Assembly: GCF_025141175.1 (NCBI RefSeq)
Contig: NZ_CP081156.1
Coordinates: 40,828 to 104,827, forward strand
Origin: Jannaschia sp. M317
GTDB taxonomy: Bacteria > Pseudomonadota > Alphaproteobacteria > Rhodobacterales > Rhodobacteraceae
Direction: 5' to 3'
Length of the DNA stretch: 64,000 nt
Part shown: in pieces, positions 17,480-28,000 of the stretch
How positions within the stretch are numbered: the first letter of the stretch is position 1
Layout: every line of letters begins with the position of its first letter
Position numbers and translations under genes: made by a program
The notes under the pieces: model-generated
What the model saw: only the letters and a program-made list of their open reading frames with translations
Database searches by the model: none
What the model was told of the DNA's origin: nothing

Positions 17480-18511
17480 ATGTCGACCCGGTTCACCTGC
17501 CTCGCCCTTGCTGTCCTTTTGCCCATGACCGCTGCCGCGCAGGACCTGCCCGGCCTCGCCTTCGGGGTGGAAACCCCCGATGGTCAGCGGCAACTGCGGC
17601 TGGGCGATGCCGCCCTGGGGGCCGACAGTTTCCTGGCACAGACGCCGGTGGCCTGGATGCAGCGGCAGGCCGACGTGGTGGTTCTGGCGCAGACGCCCGC
17701 CAACGACATCGCAGGCACCTTTGCCGCGCTCTATGGTCCCGCCGAGCCGGTGAACGGCCCCGACAGCCGCAAGCTGGCGCTGTCGGTCAATGCCACCAAT
17801 CGCAACCCTGACGCCGTCTCTTCGGTGCATGCCATCTACGCCGAGGCGGTGCGCGATCCGGGGGGCGCAGGCACCACCGGCGACGCCATCGCGCTGGAGC
17901 TTCAGGCCGTCAACCGCGGCGCCTGGAACCCGGTCGAGGCGATCAATCCCTATCAGAACATCCGCGCGCGCAGTTATGGCCTGCTGCTGGGCAGTGGCGG
18001 CGATGTCTACGGCCCCGTCACCCCCGCCGACAGCGCGGTGACCATCGCCGCCAATCCGGCGCTATGGAACCAAGGCATCGTGGTGCGGGCCGACGCGCTC
18101 AATCAGGTGACCTCGCCCCTGACCGGTCAGGCGGCGGGCCGGGCGCTGGACCTGGGTGCCAATCAGCAGATCACCTGGTGGCACAACGACGGTGGCGCCA
18201 CCCAGGGCGCGGCGCTGGCGGGGCGCGCGGGCGGCGATCTGGACGCGGTGGCCGCGCGCGACCTGACCCTGAGGGCAGGGCAGGGGGTCCGACAGCAGGC
18301 AGGCAATTTCCGCAGCGAGCTGACGCCCGCCGGGCTGGCCGTGATCCTGACGCTGGACGCGGGCGACCGTCAGGTTCTGGGCGTGACCGAAGAGACGCTG
18401 ATCTTCGACCTCGACAGCCTGCCACGCGCGCCCGATGCGGTGCCCCTGGGGGGGCTGTGGCTGGCCGAACAGGACGACGGATCAGGCGTGCTGCGGGTGC
18501 GTCTGCGCTAG
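17480..18511 (+). CDS. Secreted protein of unknown function
   Basis: 343 aa with a clear Sec signal peptide (hydrophobic LALAVLLPMTAAAQ, cleavage near residue 21). The mature protein is beta-rich and Gly/Ala/Asp-rich, without transmembrane segments or cysteines of note. Segments such as YGLLLGSGGDVYGPVTP and NPALWNQGIVVRADAL look like trimeric fibre or lectin-like exterior domains, but I do not recognise the family. It has no RTX repeats, so it uses Sec rather than the type I route of the array further right. It converges with the sulfotransferase-like gene at 18534. Confidence 0.6.
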   Translation: MSTRFTCLALAVLLPMTAAAQDLPGLAFGVETPDGQRQLRLGDAALGADSFLAQTPVAWMQRQADVVVLAQTPANDIAGTFAALYGPAEPVNGPDSRKLALSVNATNRNPDAVSSVHAIYAEAVRDPGGAGTTGDAIALELQAVNRGAWNPVEAINPYQNIRARSYGLLLGSGGDVYGPVTPADSAVTIAANPALWNQGIVVRADALNQVTSPLTGQAAGRALDLGANQQITWWHNDGGATQGAALAGRAGGDLDAVAARDLTLRAGQGVRQQAGNFRSELTPAGLAVILTLDAGDRQVLGVTEETLIFDLDSLPRAPDAVPLGGLWLAEQDDGSGVLRVRLR

Positions 18512-18533
18512 GGGCGGCCGGTCGGGTCCGGCT

Positions 18534-19598
18534 TCAATCCAGACTGCGGATCATCATCGCCGTCTGCCGCCGTCCGATCCGCACCCAGAGCGATTGGGGG
18601 ATCATGTTTCGAAACAGATTGAGCGGCGTGATATCCGCCGCCGTCAGGTCAAAGCCGGGCTGAACCGACGCGCGCCGGTCCCGAAGCCTTTGGTTCGCCG
18701 GCGCGAAATGCGCCGCCACGGCCTGAAACTCTTCGCGCGTGAACAGGCAGGACCGGGTCGATGCCTCGAATTCCAGATCCATGGCCTCTTCGATCAGCGT
18801 CAAAAGCCACTTCGGGGCGACTGTGGGCTCTGCCAGAACATTGGCCGCCCAGGCGGTGATCGGACGGGGCGACACGTTGGAGGCACCGCCGTTCACGGGG
18901 GTCAGGTCCTCGGCGGTCAGGTCAACCCCCAGATGGGCCAGGATCGCGCCCAGGACCCCACCGGGGGCCTTGCGCTGTGTGGCGAAGTCGAACAGCCGGA
19001 TTTCCTCGGGGGCGAAGACGTCTTCCAGACGATCCAGCAGCAGGTTGTAATCGACCCACAGACCTTCGAGCATATGCGTCTTGAGCGCCGCCTCCAGCAG
19101 GGCAGGGGGGCGCGGCGGGCTGCGGTGCTTGCTGACTTCGAGGTAGATCGACTGAATGAATTCCCACTGCGGGCGCAGCGCGCAAATCACCTCGATCTCG
19201 TCGAAGTCGCCCAGGCAGGCGCGCAGGGCGGCGAAATCCGTGGCACCCTTGGGGTCGCCACGGGAAAACTCCTCGCTGGACAGAAACAGCGTCACCGGTT
19301 GGTGGGCGTAGGTGTCGTTGAGCGCCCTCAGCGCAGCCTCGCTGCCGTCCTCCAGTTTGTAGATCGGCGGCAGGTTGGCCCAGTCATAGGCCAGCCCGTG
19401 ATGTCCGGTCACCCGACCCAGGCGTGGATAGATCACCCCATGCTTGGCCAGCAGGTCGCTGTTTTCCCAAAACGTGTCCTGAATCGTGGTGGTCGCCGTC
19501 TTGTGGGTGCCAATGTGCAGCACGACCTTGGAGCGGCCAACCTTTTCAGGGGTCGGTGTTTCGGCCCCGGATGCGGGGGCCACAGGGGTGTCCGTCAT
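18534..19598 (-). CDS. Sulfotransferase-like protein
   Basis: 354 aa. The PAPS-loop motif HIGTHKTATTTIQ lies at residues about 29-41, FLSSEEFSRGD near 104-114 and SKHRSPPRP near 157. It is a paralogue of the truncated gene at 1-685. It starts one base after the stop of the rhamnan-synthesis gene (TGACATG), so the two are translationally coupled. I infer sulfation of the polysaccharide built by that neighbour. The first 22 residues are Pro/Thr-rich and not conserved in the paralogue. Confidence 0.82.
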   Translation of the reverse strand: MTDTPVAPASGAETPTPEKVGRSKVVLHIGTHKTATTTIQDTFWENSDLLAKHGVIYPRLGRVTGHHGLAYDWANLPPIYKLEDGSEAALRALNDTYAHQPVTLFLSSEEFSRGDPKGATDFAALRACLGDFDEIEVICALRPQWEFIQSIYLEVSKHRSPPRPPALLEAALKTHMLEGLWVDYNLLLDRLEDVFAPEEIRLFDFATQRKAPGGVLGAILAHLGVDLTAEDLTPVNGGASNVSPRPITAWAANVLAEPTVAPKWLLTLIEEAMDLEFEASTRSCLFTREEFQAVAAHFAPANQRLRDRRASVQPGFDLTAADITPLNLFRNMIPQSLWVRIGRRQTAMMIRSLD

Positions 19599-19599
19599 G

Positions 19600-21861
19600 T
19601 CAGCCCGCTTTCGCTTCGAGTGTCGCCTGAGGGGCTTCGGGATCCGCCAGATGATCCGTCAGCACCCGCAAGTACAGGTCCCCATATTGGATCGACGGTT
19701 CCAGCACGGCCTTTTCGGCCCATTCGTTCCAGGCATTCAGGAACAACTCGCCCCGGTAGGACCCTTCCAGCCGCTGGTTGCGGATCGCCATCAGCCACCG
19801 CGAGAAGCTGGCCGGATTGGCCCCATAGGCCATGTGCGCATCCAAGTGGCGGCGGGCGCTGTTGTCCCAGCTGGGCATGGCGCCGGCGATGGTGTTTTCA
19901 GGCAGGCCCTTTACGTAGGCGTCGCTGGTGGTGGTGCCGATGACCGTGTTGTAGTTGTAGATCAGCCCCTTGAAGCCGCCGTGGACCTCTCGGCCCAGCA
20001 GGTTCCCCTGGGGGCCGCCGAACAGGTAGGCGTCGATGGTGACGGCGCCATGGGGCGGCATCTCGACCCAGAAATCGAAGGCATCGTCGTCGACCGGGCT
20101 TTCGCCCTCGATGTGGAACCGCACGGCACCCAGCTCGACCTCGCCGATGCCCTCGTCGCGGAAGGCGGCGCGCAGGCGGTCAACCGATCCGTTGGGGTCG
20201 GGCATGTCCTCGGGGCGATAGATGACGAACCGCGGCCGCGTGCCGTCGGGGCGCATGTAACGGGGGTCGCGCATGTAGGGGGCGGTGTCATGGGCCAGCT
20301 TGGCCTCGAAGCCGTCCTCGTAGCTTTGCGGCATCAGCACCGTGCCCGACAGCCCGTCCCAGTTGCGCCGCCAGCTTTCGTTGGCCCAGCACAGATAGAA
20401 GGGGAAATCGATCTCGGGCCGGTCCATCAGCTTGTCGATCGGCGTCTCCAGGATGCGGCGGCCGTCGAACCAGTAGTGATAGACGCAAAAGGCATCGATG
20501 CCCGCGTCCCGCGCCAGCGCGGCCTGATCGCCCATCACCTCGGTGGCGCGCAGATCGTAGAACCCCAGATCGGCAGGCAGGAGCGGTTGGGTATGGCCCG
20601 CAAACAGCGACTGCGCCCCCACCGTGCCGCGCCATTCGGTGAACCCCTTGCCCCACCAGGCATCGTTTTCGGGGGTGGGATGGAACTGCGGCAGGTAGAA
20701 GGCCGACACAAAGGCGGGGGTGGGCGCGGGCACGTAGGGCTCGGCCTCGGCCAATTGCGTGGTCTGGACCACGCGGTGGCCTGCGGCATCGGCCAGGAAC
20801 CCCATGGTGCGTTCCAGCGCATGGGCCAGCGTGCCGTCGACCTGGGCCGTCTCGGGGTCGAACTGCCCCTCGTTGAGCTTCAGCGCCTTGAGCATGCCGA
20901 CCATCAACGGCTTCAGCCAATAGATGGACCCGGCGGGGAACGACAGCCGCGAGCCGTCGATCTCGATCTCCAGGCGGCGCAGCAGGTGGCGCGTGATCTC
21001 CAGGTTGGAGCCCCACCACTTGGTGTCGTCGAAATGCTGACCATCGGCGACCCAGAAGGCGGCCTCCTCGTCCGTCAGGAAGGTCTCCAGCAGGTCTTCC
21101 AATCCCTCGTCGGGGAGGATGCCGCCGGTCAGATGTTTGCGCCACAGGTCGCCGTCCTCGCGGTGCGGGGACTTCTTGGTGTGCAGCTTGCAGACCGCCT
21201 CGTAGCCGTCCAGCGCCCCGGCGTTGACCAGGGTGAGGAAGGGCAGGATATCGCGGCCCCGGTTGGCCACCGGCACCACCGTGGCCCGCGGGAAGCGGTC
21301 GCGGATCTCTTCGGCCAGCGCCTCGGTCTCCGCGCCGCGATAGGTCAGCGTGACATAGAGATCGTAGTCGATCGGCAGCGCCTCGAAGCGGGTGGCGAAT
21401 TCGTCCCAGAGATCGGGGTAATAGATATGCAGCACCACGGCAAAGCGGGCGCGGGCGCGGGTCGGGTCGATGCGCAGCTTGGGCGTCATGACCTCGGGCA
21501 GCTCCTCGACCTTCGGAAGCTCCTTGTGGACCCGATCCTCCTTGTGGCCCGCTGCGGCCCAATGGTGGAACGGCGACATGCCGATCGCCTCGACGTCGGG
21601 ATTGTAGCGCAGATAGGCCGAGGGCGAGAAATCGGGGTTCGGACGATAGCCGCGCGCCTCGCCGTAGACGATGTAATGGCGCAGCGGCACCTTGTGGAAC
21701 CAGGGATGAATCGCCGGATAGGCCCCTGCATAATAGACCGGATCGAACAGGCCCGAAGCCTCGGCATCTGCCAGATAACGCCGCTCCTGCGGGGTTAGAA
21801 ACAACACACGAACAAACCGCATCAGGCGTGTCCACGAACCGTTCGAGGTAGAAGATGTCAT
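19600..21861 (-). CDS. Rhamnan synthesis RgpF/WbsX-type protein
   Basis: 753 aa from ATG 21861. Residues about 20-105 hold the FDPVYYAGAYP / YLRYNPDVEAIG type repeat common in rhamnan proteins. Residues about 125-340 match the RgpF domain (VVLHIYYPDLWDEF, NRGRDILPFL, KLHTKKSPH). Residues about 385-735 match WbsX, a GH99-like domain (FYLPQFHPTPENDAWWGKGF, YHYWFDGRR, LFLNAWNEWAEK). This architecture is typical of O-antigen and rhamnan loci. It should act on polyrhamnose-containing glycans using the dTDP-rhamnose made by rfbA-D. A sulfotransferase-like gene follows directly. Confidence 0.85.
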   Translation of the reverse strand: MTSSTSNGSWTRLMRFVRVLFLTPQERRYLADAEASGLFDPVYYAGAYPAIHPWFHKVPLRHYIVYGEARGYRPNPDFSPSAYLRYNPDVEAIGMSPFHHWAAAGHKEDRVHKELPKVEELPEVMTPKLRIDPTRARARFAVVLHIYYPDLWDEFATRFEALPIDYDLYVTLTYRGAETEALAEEIRDRFPRATVVPVANRGRDILPFLTLVNAGALDGYEAVCKLHTKKSPHREDGDLWRKHLTGGILPDEGLEDLLETFLTDEEAAFWVADGQHFDDTKWWGSNLEITRHLLRRLEIEIDGSRLSFPAGSIYWLKPLMVGMLKALKLNEGQFDPETAQVDGTLAHALERTMGFLADAAGHRVVQTTQLAEAEPYVPAPTPAFVSAFYLPQFHPTPENDAWWGKGFTEWRGTVGAQSLFAGHTQPLLPADLGFYDLRATEVMGDQAALARDAGIDAFCVYHYWFDGRRILETPIDKLMDRPEIDFPFYLCWANESWRRNWDGLSGTVLMPQSYEDGFEAKLAHDTAPYMRDPRYMRPDGTRPRFVIYRPEDMPDPNGSVDRLRAAFRDEGIGEVELGAVRFHIEGESPVDDDAFDFWVEMPPHGAVTIDAYLFGGPQGNLLGREVHGGFKGLIYNYNTVIGTTTSDAYVKGLPENTIAGAMPSWDNSARRHLDAHMAYGANPASFSRWLMAIRNQRLEGSYRGELFLNAWNEWAEKAVLEPSIQYGDLYLRVLTDHLADPEAPQATLEAKAG

Positions 21862-21976
21862 GTTGGGGCAATCCAGAATTTTGCGTCGCCTTATCAAGGC
21901 CCCGTCCTTTAGGCAAATGTTCGGATGCACGGCAGGGCCGACCTCGGGCTGTGGCGGCCCGGTCAAGGCCCGCAAC

Positions 21977-22021
21977 CCGACGGGGAACCGGGCCCTGGCC
22001 CCGAACCGGTATCCCCGTCGG
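21977..22021. repeat. Inverted repeat, intergenic
   Basis: CCGACGGGGA at 21977-21986 pairs with TCCCCGTCGG at 22012-22021; inner ACCGG/CCGGT extend the stem with a one-base bulge. It lies between the giant RTX gene and the rhamnan gene, downstream of the hairpin at 22031. Confidence 0.5.
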
Positions 22022-22030
22022 AAACGGGAA

Positions 22031-22057
22031 CGCGGGCGCGATGTCGTCGCGCCCGCG
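22031..22057 (-). terminator. Terminator hairpin of the giant RTX gene
   Basis: CGCGGGCGCGA-TGTCG-TCGCGCCCGCG: an 11-bp perfect stem with a 5-nt loop starting 10 bp past the RTX stop. On the transcribed strand it is followed by TTCCCGTTT, a weak U-tract. Confidence 0.65.
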
Positions 22058-22066
22058 TCTGTGGGA

Positions 22067-25000
22067 TCAGGTCAGGATGTTGAAGGTTTCCTGACCCAGT
22101 TGCAGGCGGATTGCGTCCTCTCCGGCCCCGTCGACCAGCGCCCAGAGGATCTGACCGGTCGGGCGGAAGATGATGAAGGCCTCCTCCACGTCGTCGGCCC
22201 CGGCCCCCACCGTGGTGGTGGTGTTGACCTGGAACTGATCGCGGGTCACCCGGCCGCCATATTGCAGCACGTCGCCCTGGGCCGCGGTGTAGTCCTGGAT
22301 CCAGTCCGAGCCGTGGTCGGCAATGCCCAGGTGGAAGAACCGGTCCGCGCCCTCCCCGCCATTGACCCGGTCCGAGCCGAAGCCGCCGTTGATGTAATCG
22401 GCGCCGTTGCCGCCGAAGATCACATCGCCGAAGGCCGCACCGGTCAGAACGTCGTCGCCGTCGCCGCCCAGCACCTCATCGGCGCCGAAGCCACCGGCGA
22501 TGGTATCATCGCCCGCATCCCCGTTGAGCAGGTCGTTGCCGTAGCCGCCCTCGATGCTGTCGTCGCCCGCGCCGCCGTAGACGATGTCGCGCAGGTCCGC
22601 TTCGCTGTCGCCGCCGAAGATGAAGTCATCGCCGTCGCCGCCGTTGAGCGTGTCGGTGCCGTCGCCGCCGTTGAGCGTATCGCTGCCTTCCCGGCCCAGC
22701 AAGCGGTCGTTGCCGCCCAGGCCCGACAGGTTGTCGTTGCCCACACCGCCGCGAAGGGTGTTGTCGGAGCCGTCGCCCAGCAGGGTGAGCGAGCCTTGCG
22801 CCACCTCGGGCGAGGCGTCGCTGCGCAGCACCTCCCGCGTGCCCTGCTCGTCGGTATAGCTTACCTCCAGCGTGATGGTGGCCCCGACATCCGCCGCCTT
22901 TTGGGTATAGGTGATCTCGTCTGCCCCGGCGATGGCCTGACCGTCACGCAGCCAGCTGTAGCTGAACGATCCCAGCCCGTCAGCATCCTCCAGCGAGGTG
23001 GCGTCGCCGGTCAGCGTCTCGCCCTCGACCGCGGCCCCGGTAAAGCGGACCGTGCCCGTGGGCGCATCGTTGAGGTTGGAGATCGGGCCCGTCCGTGTCG
23101 ACAGAACCGTCTCGGCGGTGCCGAGCTGGTCGGTATAGCTCAGCTGGACGGTGATCAGGCTGCCCGCATCTTCCTGGGTCAGCAGGTAGCTGTCGGTGGT
23201 GGCCCCGGCCAGAGCCTCGCCGTCGCGCAGCCACTGATAGGCGAAGGTGCCCAGCCCATCCTCGTCGGCGATGGCCGAGGCGTCGGCGGTCAGGGTGCTG
23301 TCCTCGACCGTGGTGCCGGTCACCGCAAGGATGCCGGTGGGCCGGTCGTTGAGGTTTTCAACATCGCCGGTGGCGGTGCTGCGGATGGCGTTGCCGCCCA
23401 CGGTGGCCTGGACCGAGATGTTGGACCCGACATCGTCCTGGGTCAGCAGGTAGCTGTCGGCGGTGGCACCAGAGATGGTGCGCCCGTCGCGCAGCCATTG
23501 ATAGGTGACCGTCCCGGCGCTGGTGCCGAACAGATCCACCAGGCCCGACATCTCGGCCATGAGGGTCGCATCCTCGACCGCGGCGCCGCTGACGGCCACG
23601 GCGGGCGAGGGAGCCCCGGTGCCGGTCACGCCCGCCAGGGTCACCTGGGTGCCATCGGCCAGCGAAATCACCCGGTTGCCGTTGGCATCCGTGGTCTCGG
23701 TGGTGGTGGCCCCGCCCGCGACCGAGATGATGTCGCGGCCGAACTCGAAGTCCTCGATCACGTCGCGCCCGCCGCCTGCGGCCAGCACGAAGTGGTCGAT
23801 GCCGGTGCCCCCTTCGAGGCGGTCGTTGCCCGAGCCGCCGTTGAGGGTGTCATCGCCCGCACCGCCGCGGATGGTATCGCTGCCCGATCCGCCCGACAGA
23901 TTGTCGTCGCCCCCCAGGCCCAGGACGATGTCGTTGCCGCCCTGTCCGTTCAGGGTGTCGTCGGCATCGGTGCCATAGGTCGAGTTGTTCTCGCTCGTCT
24001 CGCCCAGCCGCGCAAAGACCGCGCGCTGGCCGATGGCCGCGACCAGGTCGGCATGGGACCAGATTTCGCCGTCGCCAAAGATCACCTGCTCGATGGTGCT
24101 GGTGGATCCGGCCGCATGGGACCCGGCCAGGGTGATCGCATCGCCATAGCCAAAGTCGAGCTGGATGTTCGCGCCCTGCAGGCGGACGTTGGCGTTGACC
24201 GACCGGTAGCCCTCGATCAGGACGCGGTCCGTGCCGGAGCCGCCCAGGTCGTTGACCGCATCGATGCCGAAGCCGCCGCCGAAACGGTAGGTGTCGCCCC
24301 CCTGACCGCCGGACAGGACGTCGTTGCCGGCCCCGCCCTCGATGGTGTCGGCCCCGTCGTAGCCAAACAGCTGGTTCGCGCCGTCGGTGCCGATCAGACG
24401 GTCGTCATGGTCGGAGCCGTGGGCCTGCTCGATCGAGATCAGCCTGTCCACATAGCCGCGCCCGTCCAGCGCGATTCCCGTGGTCAGATCCACGTCCACG
24501 GCCATTGTCGCATCGCGGTAGCGGACCAGATCGACCCCGCTGCCACCGTTGAGCGTGTCGGTCCCGTCCTGGCCGCGCAGCTGGTCGTTGCCCGACCCGC
24601 CCGACAGGCTGTCATTGCCGTCGCCGCCCAACAGGATGTCGTTGCCGCCCGCGCCCGACAGGGTGTCGGCCCCGGCAAAGCCGAAGAGTTCGTTGTCGGA
24701 GGCGTTGCCCGTGATCTGGTCGCCGAAGTCCGAGCCGTGCACGTTCTCCAGTTCCGACAGGCGGTCGGTGCCGCCCATGCCGTCCTGCGCCGTGCCCGCC
24801 GTCAGGTCGACGTCGACCCCGCGCAACGCATCCAGGTAACGCACCAGGTCCGTGCCGGAGTTGCCGTTGATCGTATCGTCGCCGGCCCCGCCCCAGATCT
24901 CGTCGTTGCCGCCGCCCCCCGAGAGGCTGTCGTTTTCGTTGCCACCCAGCAGCACGTCGTCGCCGTTGCCGCCGTTGATCGTGTCGTTGCCATCAAAGCC

Positions 25001-28000
25001 GAACAGGCGGTTGGCCCCGGCGTTGCCGGTGATCGCATCGCCATGGTCGGAGCCGTGCAGCCGTTCGATCGAGATCAGGCTGTCGGTTCCGCCCGATCCG
25101 TCGCGCACGGTGCCGGCCCCCAGGTCGGCCACGATGCCGCGGGCATCGGTGCGATACCGCACCAGGTCGTCGCCGCTGGCCCCGTCGAGCGTGTCGTCGC
25201 CCGCCTCGCCCCAGAGTTCGTCATCGCCGCTGGACCCGACCACGGTGTCGTTGCCATCGCCGCCCAGCAGGGTATCGCCCCCGCCTGCGCCGACCAGCAG
25301 GTCGTTGCCGCCAAAGCCCGAAAGCTGGTTGGCCTCGGCGTCGCCGGTGATGGTGTCGCCGAAGGCCGAGCCGTGCACGCCCTCGATCGAGATCAGCGTG
25401 TCCTGGCCGCCTTGGCCATCGGCGGCGCGCCCGGTGCCCAGGTTGACGTTCACGCCCGCGTCCGCATCCAGATAGCGCGCAAGGTCCTGACCGGCCCCGC
25501 CGTCAAGCGTGTCGCCCCCGGCCTCGCCGCGCAGGGCGTCGTTGCCTGCCCCGCCTTCCAGCAGGTCGTTGCCGTCGCCGCCCAGCAGCGTATCGGCCCC
25601 CGAGCCGCCCGAGATCTGGTCGTTGCCGCCAAAGCCGAACAGCTGGTTCGCCTCCAGGTTGCCGCGCAGGGTGTCGCCATGGCCCGAGCCATGCACGTTC
25701 TCGATGTTCGTCAGCGTGTCGATCGTGCCGTGCCCGTCGACCGCCTGGCCGCCGATCAGGTTGACGTTCACGCCCGCCGCCGCGTTCAGGTAGCGCGCCA
25801 CGTCGGTGCCCGCGCCGCCGTCGAGCGTATCCGCCCCGGCCTCGCCGCGCAGTTCGTCGTTGCCGGCGCCGGCGCGGATCACGTCGTTGCCCGCCCCGCC
25901 CAGCAGCACGTCGTCGCCTGCCCCCGCAGAGATCGTGTCGTTGCCGCCGTAGCCGAAGATCTGGTTGGCCCCGGCGTTGCCGACCACCAGGTCGCCATGA
26001 TCCGAGCCGTGCAGGTTCTCGATCGAGATCAGCTGGTCGGTCCCGCCCGACCCGTCCTCGACGGTGCCGGCCACCAGGTTGGCGTTGATGCCGCGGGCAT
26101 CGTCGCGGTAGCGCGCCACGTCGGTGCCGACGCCGCCATCGATGATGTCGTTGCCGTCGCCGCCCCAGATTTCATCGTCGCCGGCATCGCCGCGCAGGGT
26201 GTCGTTGCCTTCGTGGCCCAGGATGACGTCGTCGCCGCCGCCGCCGCGCACGGTGTCGTTGCCCGCAAAGGCAAAGACCCGGTTGTCGGCGTTGTCGGCC
26301 ACCACGGTGTCGTTCTTGGTGGTGGTGAAGACGCCTTCGATGTTCTTGAGCCGGTCGGTGTTGCCGTAACCGTCGGTGGCGATGCCGGTGATCAGGTTGA
26401 CGTTCACCGCCTCGTTGCCGCCGTGCATGGTGTCGTCGTCGTAATGCACCCGGTCAAAGCCCGCGCCGCCGTCGATGACGTCGTTGCCGCCCAGCATCCA
26501 GAAGCCGTTGTCCTCGTCCGAGCCGATGACGATGTCGGCGTAGCGGGTGCCGCGGATCTGGTCGATGTTGATCAGCGTGTCGGTAAAGCCGAAGGTGTCG
26601 GTCGCCACGCCGGTGGCCAGGTTGACCGTGGCCCCGTGGGTGCCGAATTCCTGCCGACCCAGTTCATAGTTGAACTGACCGAAGATGACCTCGTCGTCGT
26701 AGACGATGGTGTCGCCGGTGCCGGTGCCGCCGTCGATGGTGTCGTTGCCCTGGTGGCCCACGTACCATTCCAGCTCATCGTGGATGACCAGGCCGCCGGT
26801 CAGCATATCGTCATACGCCGAGCCGCCCAGTTCCAGGAAGTGCAGCGCCCCGGTCCAGTCGACCCGCAACCCGTTGGCCGTGGTCGCGATGCCGTCCTTG
26901 AGGCTGACGGTCAGCGCGGCATCCACCTCAAAGACGATGTGGTGGCCAAAGCGCGTGCCCTCGGACCCGGTGCCGGTGATGGTCTTGGTGCCATTGCCGT
27001 TGATGACGACCGTGTCGCGCGCATCAAAGGTGGTGGTGCCCACCCGGATCACGTCGTCGCCCGCCCCGGTATAGATCAGGTTGTCGCCGTCGCGCCCGTC
27101 GATGGTGTCGTTGCCATCGCGCCCGAACAGCCGGTCGCCGTCCACATCGGTGCCCAGCAGCACGTCGTTCTGGTCGGTGCCGAAGACGTGCTCCACGTCG
27201 ATCAACCGGTCGTTGTTGCCAAAGCTGTCGGTGGCGGTGCCCGCGCGCAGGTCGACGTTGACGCCCTGGGTGCCGGTTTCCAGGAAGTAGGCGACCTGGT
27301 CGAGGCCGTCGCCGCCGTTGATGGTGTCGTTGCCGGCCCCGCCGACCAGCGTGTCGCGCCCGTCGCGTCCGTTGATCGTGTCATTGCCGCCGCGCCCGAA
27401 CAGGCGGTCGTCCTCGGAAGAGCCCAGCAGCGTGTCGGCCCGGTCGGTGCCAAGCGCGCGGTCCACGCCGATCAGCTGGTCGGTGTCGCCAAAGGTGTCG
27501 GTCGCGGTGCCCGCGCCCAGATCGACGCTGACGCCCCGGGTGCCGGTTTCCAGGAAATAGGCGACCTGGTCGTCGCCCACGCCGCCGGTGATGGTGTCGC
27601 GGCCGGCCCCGCCGATCAGCGTGTCGTTGCCGCCGCGCCCGTCGATGATGTCGTTGCCGCCGCGTCCGAACAGAAGGTCGTCGCCGGAATTGGCGCCGCG
27701 CAGGGTGTCGGCCCGTTCCGTGCCCAGCACGCGGTCGATGTTCTGCAGGGTGTCGGTGCCGCCAAAGCTGTCGACGGCGGTGCCCGCGTCGAGGTCCACG
27801 CGCACGCCCTGGGTGCCGGTTTCCAGGAAATAGGCGATCTGGTCGTCGCCGCCGCCGCCATTGAACGTGTCGTTGCCGGCCCCGCCGATCAGCGTGTCGT
27901 TGCCGCCCAGGCCGTCGATGATGTCATTGCCGCCGCGCCCGAACAGCAGGTTGCCGGCGGCGTCGCCGCGCAGGGTGTCGGCCCGTTCCGTGCCCAGCAC

